Shown piece after piece: positions 8,441-15,495 of a stretch of 64,000 nucleotides of DNA. The notes below the pieces were generated by a model. That model had not been told where the DNA came from. It saw nothing but the letters and a program-made list of their open reading frames with translations, and made no database searches. Position 1 is the stretch's first letter, and the number at the start of each line of letters is the position of its first letter. Both the position numbers and the translations under genes were made by a program. This DNA comes from Clostridium estertheticum (GTDB lineage Bacteria > Bacillota > Clostridia > Clostridiales > Clostridiaceae), in NCBI RefSeq assembly GCF_011065935.2, contig NZ_JAAMNH020000001.1:4671001-4735000 (forward strand). The letters are read 5' to 3'.

Positions 8441-8770
8441 TTATAATGTGTTATAGTAATCTTTTATAAAGTTTTCTACATCGTCTAATGAAGAAATTTT
8501 GTCTGGTGTTATTGTAGCTACTTTTTCTCCACCCTTATATAAAATCATTGTTGGAAGTCCTAAAACTCTTTGAGCTATAGCTGTTCTTCTTGCTCCACCA
8601 ATGTTTAAAGAAGCGAATTTAATTTTATCTGAATATTTTCCTTCTAGGGCATGAACTCCTGGCATAAGTTCTATACAGATTTCACATTTATCTCCCCAAA
8701 AATCTACAAATACTGGTTTTTCTGATTGCAATACTTCTGCTTCAAAATTTTCTTTATTTAATTCTACCAT
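8441..8770 (-). CDS. trxA: glycine-reductase-associated thioredoxin with CEIC active site
   Basis: Thioredoxin that delivers electrons from the thioredoxin reductase next door to the oxidised selenoprotein GrdA. The 109-residue protein has the thioredoxin fold pattern, VFVDFWGDKCEIC at residues 20-32 and the cis-proline in LGLPTMILYKGG. The redox motif is Cys29-Glu-Ile-Cys32 rather than the usual CGPC, and the tryptophan before it is replaced. Grd-linked thioredoxins of amino-acid-fermenting clostridia are known for non-canonical motifs, so this is probably functional specialisation, not decay. The start has a strong AGGAGGT box. It lies between trxB and grdE in the operon. Confidence 0.93.
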   Translation of the reverse strand: MVELNKENFEAEVLQSEKPVFVDFWGDKCEICIELMPGVHALEGKYSDKIKFASLNIGGARRTAIAQRVLGLPTMILYKGGEKVATITPDKISSLDDVENFIKDYYNTL

Positions 8771-8892
8771 TGTTAATTACCTCCTAAAATTTTAATTATT
8801 GTTATTTCATTCATTTATAATGAAATAAATTGTTCTATATATATTTAAAAGGATAATGCCTTTTATTTAAAAGGTTTATCTTTTAATACAAG

Positions 8893-9819
8893 CTAGTTAA
8901 ATTTGTCTTCAATGTAATGTTCAGCATGAGTAGCTGCTATTGCACCATCTGCTGCAGCTGTAATTACTTGTCTTAGTAATTTTTCTCTTATGTCCCCTGC
9001 TGCATATACTCCAGGTATATTTGTTCTCATTTCCTCATCAGTAATAACATCGCCTCTATCGTTCATAGTAATCATACCTTTAAACAATTCAGAAATCGGA
9101 AGATATCCTACAAATACAAAACAACCATCTACTTTTAAATCACTAAGTTCTCCAGTTTTAACATTTTTCAAAACTAGACCCTCTAAAATTTCTTCTCCCT
9201 TAGCTTCCTGTGCTACTGTATCCCATATAAATTTAATTTTCGGATTTTTAAAAGCCTTTTCTTGAAGTGACTTAGCAGCTCGAAGCTCATCTCTTCTGTG
9301 TATTACTGTAACACTTTCGCCAAATTTAGCTAAGTATATGGCTTCAGACAAAGCTGAATCTCCGCCTCCAAGTACTGCAATGTCTAAATCAGTAAAGAAG
9401 TCAGCATCGCAAGTTGCACAATAAGAAACGCCTTTTCCTCTTAATTCTATTTCATTTTTAAATCCACCAAGTCTTGGGTAAGCTCCTGTAGCAATTATGA
9501 TCGTTTTAGCTTTATAAGTTTCTTTCTTACATTTAATTACTTTAATATCTCCTTCAAGTTGAACTTCAACAACTTCTTCTTTAACAAATTTTGTTCCAAA
9601 TTCTTCTGCTTGAAATTTCATTCTTTTACTTAATGATGTTCCTGTACATTCTTCAATGGAACCTGGGTAATTATCTAATTCATCTGTAGTAGTCGCCTGT
9701 CCACCAAACTTTGCTCTTTCTATTATTAAAGTATCCATTCTTGATCTTGATGCATAAAGCCCAGCAGATAATCCCGCAGGACCTCCACCAATAATTATAG
9801 TATCATAAATATGTTCCAT
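8893..9819 (-). CDS. trxB: thioredoxin reductase
   Basis: FAD enzyme that reduces the operon thioredoxin with NADPH or another pyridine nucleotide, feeding electrons to glycine reductase. The 308-residue protein shows the FAD-binding GGGPAG at residues 11-16, the redox pair Cys134-Ala-Thr-Cys137 in SYCATCDADFF, the NAD(P) site VLGGGDSALSEA from about 149, and the C-terminal FAD motif GVYAAGDIREKLLRQ. Length is standard. It is preceded by GGAGG and lies 46 bp after grdX. Which nicotinamide donor is used cannot be read with confidence; ferredoxin-linked relatives exist in clostridia. Confidence 0.94.
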   Translation of the reverse strand: MEHIYDTIIIGGGPAGLSAGLYASRSRMDTLIIERAKFGGQATTTDELDNYPGSIEECTGTSLSKRMKFQAEEFGTKFVKEEVVEVQLEGDIKVIKCKKETYKAKTIIIATGAYPRLGGFKNEIELRGKGVSYCATCDADFFTDLDIAVLGGGDSALSEAIYLAKFGESVTVIHRRDELRAAKSLQEKAFKNPKIKFIWDTVAQEAKGEEILEGLVLKNVKTGELSDLKVDGCFVFVGYLPISELFKGMITMNDRGDVITDEEMRTNIPGVYAAGDIREKLLRQVITAAADGAIAATHAEHYIEDKFN

Positions 9820-9865
9820 AGCTCGCGCCTCCTAATTTTTTTCATTACTCTATTTTTTAATATGT

Positions 9866-10243
9866 CTAATTTATTGCATGATTTATTAAATCAGAATCTA
9901 TAAGTTGAAAATCCAGCAATATTTTTTCATTCCACTGGGGTGTTTTAAAATCATTTAAGAATTTTTCCGTGGTCATAATGCTTTCTTCTATTATAGATAA
10001 CGATTGCAAGTCAACTTCACTTAATTTCTCTTTGGATATACAAATGGTTCTATAAGGTGTTTCATTAGGCTTTATACTACTCATTAAAGGGTGTGTTAAT
10101 AATTTATGACCTACATGGATATTATCTCTAACTTTTTTAAGAATATCCATCATAGTTCCTTCAATAAAAACTACCTTATATTTACTTTCAAATTGTTTTA
10201 CTGACATTGGATTATTTGTAACAATAATTAATGGTTCTATCAA
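9866..10243 (-). CDS. grdX: GrdX family protein, first gene of the grd operon
   Basis: Small protein of unknown biochemical role that opens glycine reductase operons in many clostridia. The 125-residue sequence starts MIEPLIIVTNNPMSVKQF and has no membrane segment or recognisable catalytic motif. The initiator is a TTG at 10243 with AGGAGGAATTAA placed ideally upstream. It follows the glycine riboswitch directly and precedes trxB by 46 bp. The family call rests on length, N-terminal sequence pattern and operon position. Confidence 0.85.
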   Translation of the reverse strand: MIEPLIIVTNNPMSVKQFESKYKVVFIEGTMMDILKKVRDNIHVGHKLLTHPLMSSIKPNETPYRTICISKEKLSEVDLQSLSIIEESIMTTEKFLNDFKTPQWNEKILLDFQLIDSDLINHAIN

Positions 10244-10277
10244 TTAATTCCTCCTATTTAAAACACATTTTAGCACA

Positions 10278-10495
10278 ACAAAAAAGACAGATATAAAAGC
10301 CCCTTGTGCCTTTATACTCTGTCTTTTTACCTGAGAGGTTTACTCCGTCGGTGCTATTCGCTTTCCAGAGGTATGTCCATTTTTGGTACTTTTGCCTGAG
10401 AGATTCATGTTGCATAGGCTGCAAAACTTACTCCTTCGGCTATCTTAAAAGGGTTAAATCTTTTCTTTTACATTTACAAAGATTTGCCCTGGGAT
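10278..10495 (-). ncRNA. tandem glycine riboswitch controlling the grd operon
   Basis: On the minus strand two glycine aptamer cores follow one another. The first has GCCGAAGGAGTAAG and CTCTCAGGCAAAAG; the second has CTCTGGAAAGCG, GCACCGACGGAGTAAA and CTCTCAGGTAAAAAGACAGAG at its 3' end. These are the conserved blocks of the gcvT-type glycine riboswitch. The closing strand CAGAG of aptamer II is also the 5' arm of the terminator at 10280-10327. Glycine binding should therefore prevent termination and switch on grdX to grdD. This ON logic matches the use of glycine as substrate. Confidence 0.93.
10280..10327 (-). terminator. riboswitch-controlled terminator upstream of grdX
   Basis: The minus strand forms a long imperfect hairpin from AAAAGACAGAGTATAAAGGC to GCTTTTATATCTGTCTTTTTT, with a T-run at the end. 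Its 5' arm overlaps the last P1 strand of glycine aptamer II, the standard expression platform arrangement. It ends about 37 bp before the grdX start. Confidence 0.85.
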
Positions 10496-10594
10496 AATTT
10501 AAGATCATCTCCCTAAAATATCATCCATTCCAATATTAAATTTTATTTGTATTTTATTTATCAGTTATCAACTATTAATCTATCATATATTTAC

Positions 10595-10623
10595 ATTATA
10601 CACTATTTTTTTCACAGTAACCA
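10595..10623 (-). promoter_or_regulatory. candidate promoter of the grd operon
   Basis: A perfect -10 box TATAAT (10595-10600, minus strand) lies about 100 bp upstream of the first aptamer. At 17-bp spacing the -35 position reads TGGTTA (10618-10623), which matches the consensus poorly. Position and -10 fit a leader of this length; the -35 is weak. Confidence 0.35.
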
Positions 10624-10740
10624 TAATATTTAGAATATTACCTATTCAAGTTTTCTATAGCTGTGATTTATATATCAAATAGTTTGTTATTTTTTTATCA
10701 TTTACGAATCACATTAAATATCTTTACAGAAAAGAAATTA

Positions 10741-10828
10741 TATAATACTATAATTATATTATAATTATAGTATTATATTGCAGCTTCGCCGAAGATGAAC
10801 AGCTACGAGTGCGATGATTGAATGTACT
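10741..10828 (-). terminator. AT-only palindrome and GC-richer patch after the DegV gene
   Basis: A perfect palindrome made only of A and T apart from one C/G pair spans 10741-10777. Between it and the DegV stop codon lies a less AT-rich patch (10781-10820) containing AGCTTCGCCGAAG. Together they could end the leftward DegV transcript before the grd promoter. The termination role is inferred. Confidence 0.4.
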
Positions 10829-11668
10829 TTAATAATCTTCAACGTAAAACACACCACAAGCACCTTCGCCAGCATGTGTTCCAACAACACAACCAACCTC
10901 ACACTCTATAAAGTCCATTTCTCGCTTACTCATATGCTCTCTTAAACTCTCTAGAATACCTTTATCACTGGCTTGTAATAGTATACTAGTTTCTCCGCTT
11001 TTAATTCCACTTTCATCCATTTTCTTTAAAATGGTTTTTATTGCTTTATTTCTTCCACGAGCTTTATCTATTACTGCCATTTCACCATTTTTTACAGATA
11101 AAATCAATTTTATATCCAAAAGTCCTCCTATAGCTCCAACGGTTTTAGACAACCTTCCACCTTTAACTAAATTATCCAAGGAGTCAAAAGCAAGTGCACT
11201 TTTTATATGAGGTATAGCTTCTTTAACTTTTTCTTCAATTTCAAAAATACTACATCCATCTTCTTTTAATTTACAGGCTTTTAAAACTAAAAGTCCAAGA
11301 CCTGAGGTAACATTATAACTATCAATTGTAATAATGTCATCTGTTTCTAGCATGCTTTTAGCCATACAAGAAGATTGATAAGTTCCGCTCATTTTTGAAG
11401 ACATATGAATAGAAACTATCTTATATCCTTCATCTAAATATTTTTTATAGCATTCATAAAATCTGTGTGGATTTACCTGAGTTGTAGTAGGAAACTCTTT
11501 AGAATTCTTCATCTTATATAAATATTCTTGCAATGAAATATCTATGCCATCCATATAAGTTTTATTTTCTATGTTCACCAGTAGTGGTAAAACTTCTATA
11601 TTATACTTATCAATAACAGCTTTATTTAAATCGCAGGTGCTATCTGTTATTATTTTAATCTTTTCCAT
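10829..11668 (-). CDS. DegV family fatty-acid-binding protein
   Basis: Soluble DegV/FakB-type protein; family members bind a fatty acid in a buried pocket, and in Firmicutes present it to fatty acid kinase FakA. The 279-residue protein starts KIKIITDSTCDLNKAVIDKYNIEVLPLLV, the DegV opening. It has the TTTQVNPHRFYECY and SSKMSGTYQSS patches that line the ligand site. Length is normal. The start follows AAGGAGGAGTAAA. No fakA gene is nearby; it appears monocistronic. Which lipid it binds is not readable. Confidence 0.9.
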   Translation of the reverse strand: MEKIKIITDSTCDLNKAVIDKYNIEVLPLLVNIENKTYMDGIDISLQEYLYKMKNSKEFPTTTQVNPHRFYECYKKYLDEGYKIVSIHMSSKMSGTYQSSCMAKSMLETDDIITIDSYNVTSGLGLLVLKACKLKEDGCSIFEIEEKVKEAIPHIKSALAFDSLDNLVKGGRLSKTVGAIGGLLDIKLILSVKNGEMAVIDKARGRNKAIKTILKKMDESGIKSGETSILLQASDKGILESLREHMSKREMDFIECEVGCVVGTHAGEGACGVFYVEDY

Positions 11669-11772
11669 TTTACTCCTCCTTGCTTACCTATGGGGGGGTA
11701 TAACAATTATTAATTACTATACTCATCTTTAAAAATAACTAGTCAATATACTAGTCTATTCTTTAAGTTTTC

Positions 11773-12240
11773 TTATTTCATCTCTGGAAACCCTATTTGC
11801 CTAAGAGCTTCGTATGTTGTAATCGCAACAGTATTGGAAAGATTAAGGGACCTGGTTGTAGTATTTATCATGGGTACTCTTATACATCTTTCAGGGTCAC
11901 TATCTCGAACATTATCTGGAAGTCCTGAAGATTCACGTCCAAATATTATAAAATCTCCTTTTTTATATTCTACTTCTGAATATAATTTTGAAGCCTTTGT
12001 CGTAGAATAGTAGAAGGTTGCATCCTTATATTTTTCTCTAAGTGCCTCATATGAATCATGTATCTCAAGTTCTAGAAAAGGCCAGTAATCTAAGCCTGCC
12101 CTCCTCAGTTGTTTCTCCTCTAAACTAAATCCTAAGGGTTTTATAAGATGAAGCTTGCAGTCAGTAAGCACGCAAGTTCTTCCAATATTACCAGTATTCT
12201 GTGGAATTTCTGGTTGAAATAAAACTATATTTACATTCAT
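11773..12240 (-). CDS. trmL: tRNA (cytidine(34)-2'-O)-methyltransferase TrmL
   Basis: SPOUT-class RNA methyltransferase that 2'-O-methylates the wobble base of tRNA-Leu isoacceptors in well-studied relatives. The 155-residue protein has NIVLFQPEIPQNTGNIGRTC at its N-terminus. The C-terminal knot motifs are FGRESSGLP and RCIRVPMINTTTRSLNLSNTVAI, which bind S-adenosylmethionine. The start is set at 12240 because AAGGAGGAAAAATTT precedes this ATG and the family begins here; an 11-residue in-frame extension exists upstream but is not conserved. No partner gene is evident. Confidence 0.92.
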   Translation of the reverse strand: MNVNIVLFQPEIPQNTGNIGRTCVLTDCKLHLIKPLGFSLEEKQLRRAGLDYWPFLELEIHDSYEALREKYKDATFYYSTTKASKLYSEVEYKKGDFIIFGRESSGLPDNVRDSDPERCIRVPMINTTTRSLNLSNTVAITTYEALRQIGFPEMK

Positions 12241-12378
12241 AAATTTTTCCTCCTTGACCTTGTAGCAGTTCAAACTGTGTTAATTATTGTTCCAATGGAA
12301 TAAACATATAGACTATATTACCCTAAATTTAAATAATAGTAAAGATGTAGGCCACCGTTAGCCTCCATATTTCCAAAA

Positions 12379-13941
12379 CTACAATAGTTTTTCAATTATC
12401 TCAGCTCTTTTATATGCCTTATCTGTTATTTCCTTTGGATAACTCATGTATTCTAAAAGTCTGATGGCATTTCTCGTTTGAGAAATTCCTTTTTTTATCT
12501 TATAATCAAAGCTTAACCCTTTATTAGTATCAACCTTCTCACTAAAGTAGTAAAACGCATAATTTTCTTTTAAAATGTCCACCAGTTCTCTATCATGTGT
12601 AGCTACAATGGAAATACTTTTTCCGCGATTTATATATGTTAATATTTCTGCTGACATAGAAATTCTCTCTATGGGGTTTGTACCCCTAAATATTTCATCT
12701 ATAGGGCAGAATACAGGTACATCTTTTTCTAGTGCTTTAATTATTCTGTGAATTGATTCTACTTCTGCCATAAAGAAACTTTTTCCCTTTGTTAAATCGT
12801 CGTTAGGGCTAATTGATGAAACTATATTGAAAAAAGGTGCCTGATATTTTTTAGCTAAAACAAAATAAAAGCTTTGAGCCAAAATCATATTTACTCCCAG
12901 CATTCTTAAAAAAGTAGATTTACCAGCCATGTTTGTACCTGTAAGTACGATACCTCCACTTTCTATGTTAATTGAGTTTGCAACAGCATTATCTATAAGA
13001 GGATGAACTCCTTCCACTATATTTAATGTAACCGCCTTTATAAACATCGGTTTTACAAACTGCTGATTTAAATTATGTTTATAACCTGAAATAGAAATTA
13101 GCGCTTCTAGTTCTCCAACTATATAGTAAAGATCCAATAGTGTTTGTTTTTCTTCCTTTATCTTTTTAGATATAGAATAATAAGCAGTTTCTTCCAGAAG
13201 AAAAATTACAGAAAGAAATTCAAAGAATCCCCCCCACATATTTACAAACCCTATTAATCTTGTGCCTCTGTCTATATCCTTTACAGATTTAAGTAATCCT
13301 TTTATCTTGTCTGTGTAATAAATAATATCTTTATTATTGACACTTGCAATTTTTTTAGCTGCAACAATAGTTTTTCTTAAATAGAATATTCCATTAGACT
13401 TAATAGCCCTTACTTCCACATTGTTTATAAGCATATTAATAGAGCTTAAGCCAAGTAGCACTACCATATATTTTACATTCACAAATATTGAAAGAAGAAT
13501 AATTATTAGTGGTACTATTTTACCTAACAAAGTATACATATAATATTTAGTTTTATTTATAATAAGATTATTCTCTATCATATCTAAAAAATAATTTTTA
13601 AAATCACTATTCAAATTAAAGAAAATGCACTGAAGACTTTCCTTTAATTTAATATTTTCTTTAAATAAATCAATTAATCTTCCTCTTTCTTTTAACTTTT
13701 CTTCCTCCATTAAAGGATTTCTAAGCATTGAGTATAGTGCTGCTTCTCCAGGGCTACTATAGGCTCTATCCAATTTTTCATACACCTTATCCATATCTAA
13801 ATCGTCCCATGTCTGATTATCTAAAGTGTATTCATTTTTTTCACTCACTTTAAAAAAATTTGAAATCTTCTCAAAATCTCTTTTCTTATCCGCATCCTTG
13901 TTATAATCATTTCTAATTGAGTTTAAAACCATTTTATTCAT
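12379..13941 (-). CDS. membrane-anchored MutS-like ATPase
   Basis: A 520-residue protein whose C-terminal third is the MutS ATPase/dimer domain: Walker A GTNMAGKST at 335-343 and a Walker B region FCPIDEIFRGTNPIER near 410-425, followed by ATHDRELVD. It lacks the MutS mismatch-recognition and connector domains. Instead residues 133-175 hold two adjacent hydrophobic segments likely to cross the membrane, with a third weaker one around 230-250. The MutS lever-like region flanks them. It is therefore not the mismatch repair MutS. The function of such membrane MutS-like proteins is unknown. It lies alone between trmL and a repeat-rich gap. Confidence 0.82.
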   Translation of the reverse strand: MNKMVLNSIRNDYNKDADKKRDFEKISNFFKVSEKNEYTLDNQTWDDLDMDKVYEKLDRAYSSPGEAALYSMLRNPLMEEEKLKERGRLIDLFKENIKLKESLQCIFFNLNSDFKNYFLDMIENNLIINKTKYYMYTLLGKIVPLIIILLSIFVNVKYMVVLLGLSSINMLINNVEVRAIKSNGIFYLRKTIVAAKKIASVNNKDIIYYTDKIKGLLKSVKDIDRGTRLIGFVNMWGGFFEFLSVIFLLEETAYYSISKKIKEEKQTLLDLYYIVGELEALISISGYKHNLNQQFVKPMFIKAVTLNIVEGVHPLIDNAVANSINIESGGIVLTGTNMAGKSTFLRMLGVNMILAQSFYFVLAKKYQAPFFNIVSSISPNDDLTKGKSFFMAEVESIHRIIKALEKDVPVFCPIDEIFRGTNPIERISMSAEILTYINRGKSISIVATHDRELVDILKENYAFYYFSEKVDTNKGLSFDYKIKKGISQTRNAIRLLEYMSYPKEITDKAYKRAEIIEKLL

Positions 13942-14192
13942 AATGTCATACTCCTTTGTACCCTATATATACTATTGGGTTCCATTTCAATGTTTTCATG
14001 CAAAACGAACTTGAACATTTTGTTAGCTGCTGTAGCGTCTTTTATCATTTGATATTATATATTGTACCATAATATGGCCCTTTATCATAAAAATCGTCCC
14101 ATTATTTACTTAATAATGGGACTTAATGTTAATATTTTCTTCTTGAGCCTATTACAGTTAATCTTCCACGTTAGGAATGTGGCTTTTCACCA
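13942..14192. other. gap with an inverted repeat upstream of the MutS-like gene
   Basis: No gene is visible. A perfect 11-bp stem lies at 14097-14123 (GTCCCATTATT with AATAATGGGAC). On the minus strand it is followed after two bases by ATTTTTAT, so it could terminate leftward transcription from the phosphatase gene upstream. The remainder is AT-rich. Confidence 0.5.
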
Positions 14193-14286
14193 GAGTGACT
14201 TGCAATACGAGGCGAAGAAGCCGTTGAAATTCGATTTAGAAATTCTTGTTTTGCGAATATAAAATTCTCGTAAGCCTGCCAGGACG
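14193..14286. repeat. half copy of palindromic repeat family 2
   Basis: This stretch closely matches the left arm and apex of the large palindrome at 37231-37480. Shared blocks are GAGTGACTTGCAA, GATTTAGAAATTCTT, TTGCGAATATAAAATTCTCG and GCCAGGACG. The matching right arm is absent here, so it is a truncated copy. It lies 36 bp from a complete family 1 palindrome. Confidence 0.75.
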
Positions 14287-14321
14287 ATTTAAATTCCTGA
14301 TAATCATTTCGAAAATTAGGT

Positions 14322-14555
14322 GTTTTTTCTTGGATTATGCTAACAAAAGTATATATTGCGCAGAATGCATTTGAATAAGCCTTAGTAATTCACAATTTAT
14401 TTTATTTGCAGATGCGTAAAGAAAAATTCATGTTTGAGCGAAGCGAGTTTGAATTTTTTAGCAGCTGCAGATAAAATAAATTGTAGAATTACTCGGCGAA
14501 ATGAAAGCATTCCAGCAATATATACTTTTCGTTATAGCATAATCTAAGAAAAAAC
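14322..14555. repeat. large palindromic element, family 1, copy A
   Basis: A roughly 234-bp near-perfect inverted repeat. The outer arms are TTCTTGGATTATGCT and AAAAGTATATATTGC on the left, matched by GCAATATATACTTTT and AGCATAATCTAAGAA on the right. The apex at 14433-14447 reads TTTGAGCGAAGCGAG. It ends at the stop codon of the phosphatase gene. It has no open frame. A second copy is at 41528-41717 and an end fragment at 20159-20195. Confidence 0.85.
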
Positions 14556-14557
14556 TG

Positions 14558-15385
14558 TTATACCTCTAGCACAAATTTCTCAATAACCTTTGCTACACCA
14601 TCACAATTATTGCCATCAGTAATATACTCTGCCGCCTCTTTCACCACCTGGCTTCCATTTTCCATGGCAACCCCAAGTCCAGCAAATTTGATCATAGATA
14701 AATCATTTTCACTATCTCCTATACAAATAACCTGGTCACTATTTATCCCATAATAATCTGCTAGAATTTTAACCGCATTTCCTTTTGATACTCCCTTATT
14801 CATTACTTCAAAATTATCAAACCTAGAACTTACCACCTCAAAATCTTCCATATCTCTTAAGATGTTTTTTGCACTCTGCAATTTTTCTAAATCCTCATCT
14901 ACAGCTATGCCTTTAAAAATTTCACCCTCATATTTCTCAAATATCTCATTCCAATCCTCAACAAGTACTATTTCAACCTGCTTATCCTTAGGCAATGTTT
15001 TATTAACTTCCACATAAAATGATGAAGAATATATTAATTTCTCTGTAAAAACTATATTGCTAGTATAATAGTGTGGATATAGATTGTACTGTCTAAATAC
15101 CGCTAGAAGTTTCTTGCATTTTTCCACCCCGAGTGTTGACTTGTAAACTACTTCCTCCCTATCCTTCTCTCTAATATAAGCTCCATTTGATGCTATTACT
15201 GGAGACTTAACTCCCAAAAGTTCCGAGAAAAATTCTGCTGAAGTAAAAATTCTCCCTGTACAAACTGCAATTCTAACACCCTTTTCACTTGCCAATTTTA
15301 TAGCTCTAAGATTATTAGCGCTAATGATTTTTTCATCATTTAACAATGTACCGTCCATATCAATGCATATTAATTTATAGTCCAT
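14558..15385 (-). CDS. Cof-type HAD-IIB phosphatase
   Basis: Cytoplasmic haloacid dehalogenase-type phosphatase of the Cof/YwtE group, generally acting on sugar phosphates, flavin or pyridoxal phosphates. The 275-residue protein has motif I DMDGTLL (nucleophile Asp9 and acid Asp11), motif II as AVCTGR, a C2-type cap in the middle, the conserved lysine in MNKGVSKGNAVK, and motif IV GDSENDLSMIKFAG. Length is typical. The start follows GGAAGG. A large palindromic repeat directly abuts its stop codon. The substrate cannot be predicted. Confidence 0.9.
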   Translation of the reverse strand: MDYKLICIDMDGTLLNDEKIISANNLRAIKLASEKGVRIAVCTGRIFTSAEFFSELLGVKSPVIASNGAYIREKDREEVVYKSTLGVEKCKKLLAVFRQYNLYPHYYTSNIVFTEKLIYSSSFYVEVNKTLPKDKQVEIVLVEDWNEIFEKYEGEIFKGIAVDEDLEKLQSAKNILRDMEDFEVVSSRFDNFEVMNKGVSKGNAVKILADYYGINSDQVICIGDSENDLSMIKFAGLGVAMENGSQVVKEAAEYITDGNNCDGVAKVIEKFVLEV

Positions 15386-15495
15386 ATTTTTACCTTCCTT
15401 CTTAATGTGTTTTGTTGAATTTATCTTAAGTTATAGAAAATAGACTAGGTCATTTTAGAGTAGCCTAGTATAATATTAACTAGGCTACTAGCCTG

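Noticed and set aside
10306..10497. 63-residue open frame on the plus strand
   Set aside because: It lies entirely on the complement of the glycine riboswitch and has no ribosome site or family resemblance.
12379..13941. DNA mismatch repair MutS
   Set aside because: It lacks the mismatch-recognition domain and is far shorter than MutS; membrane helices are present instead.
14062..14262. 66-residue open frame in the repeat gap
   Set aside because: It runs through a hairpin and a half copy of repeat family 2, with no ribosome site or protein-like pattern.
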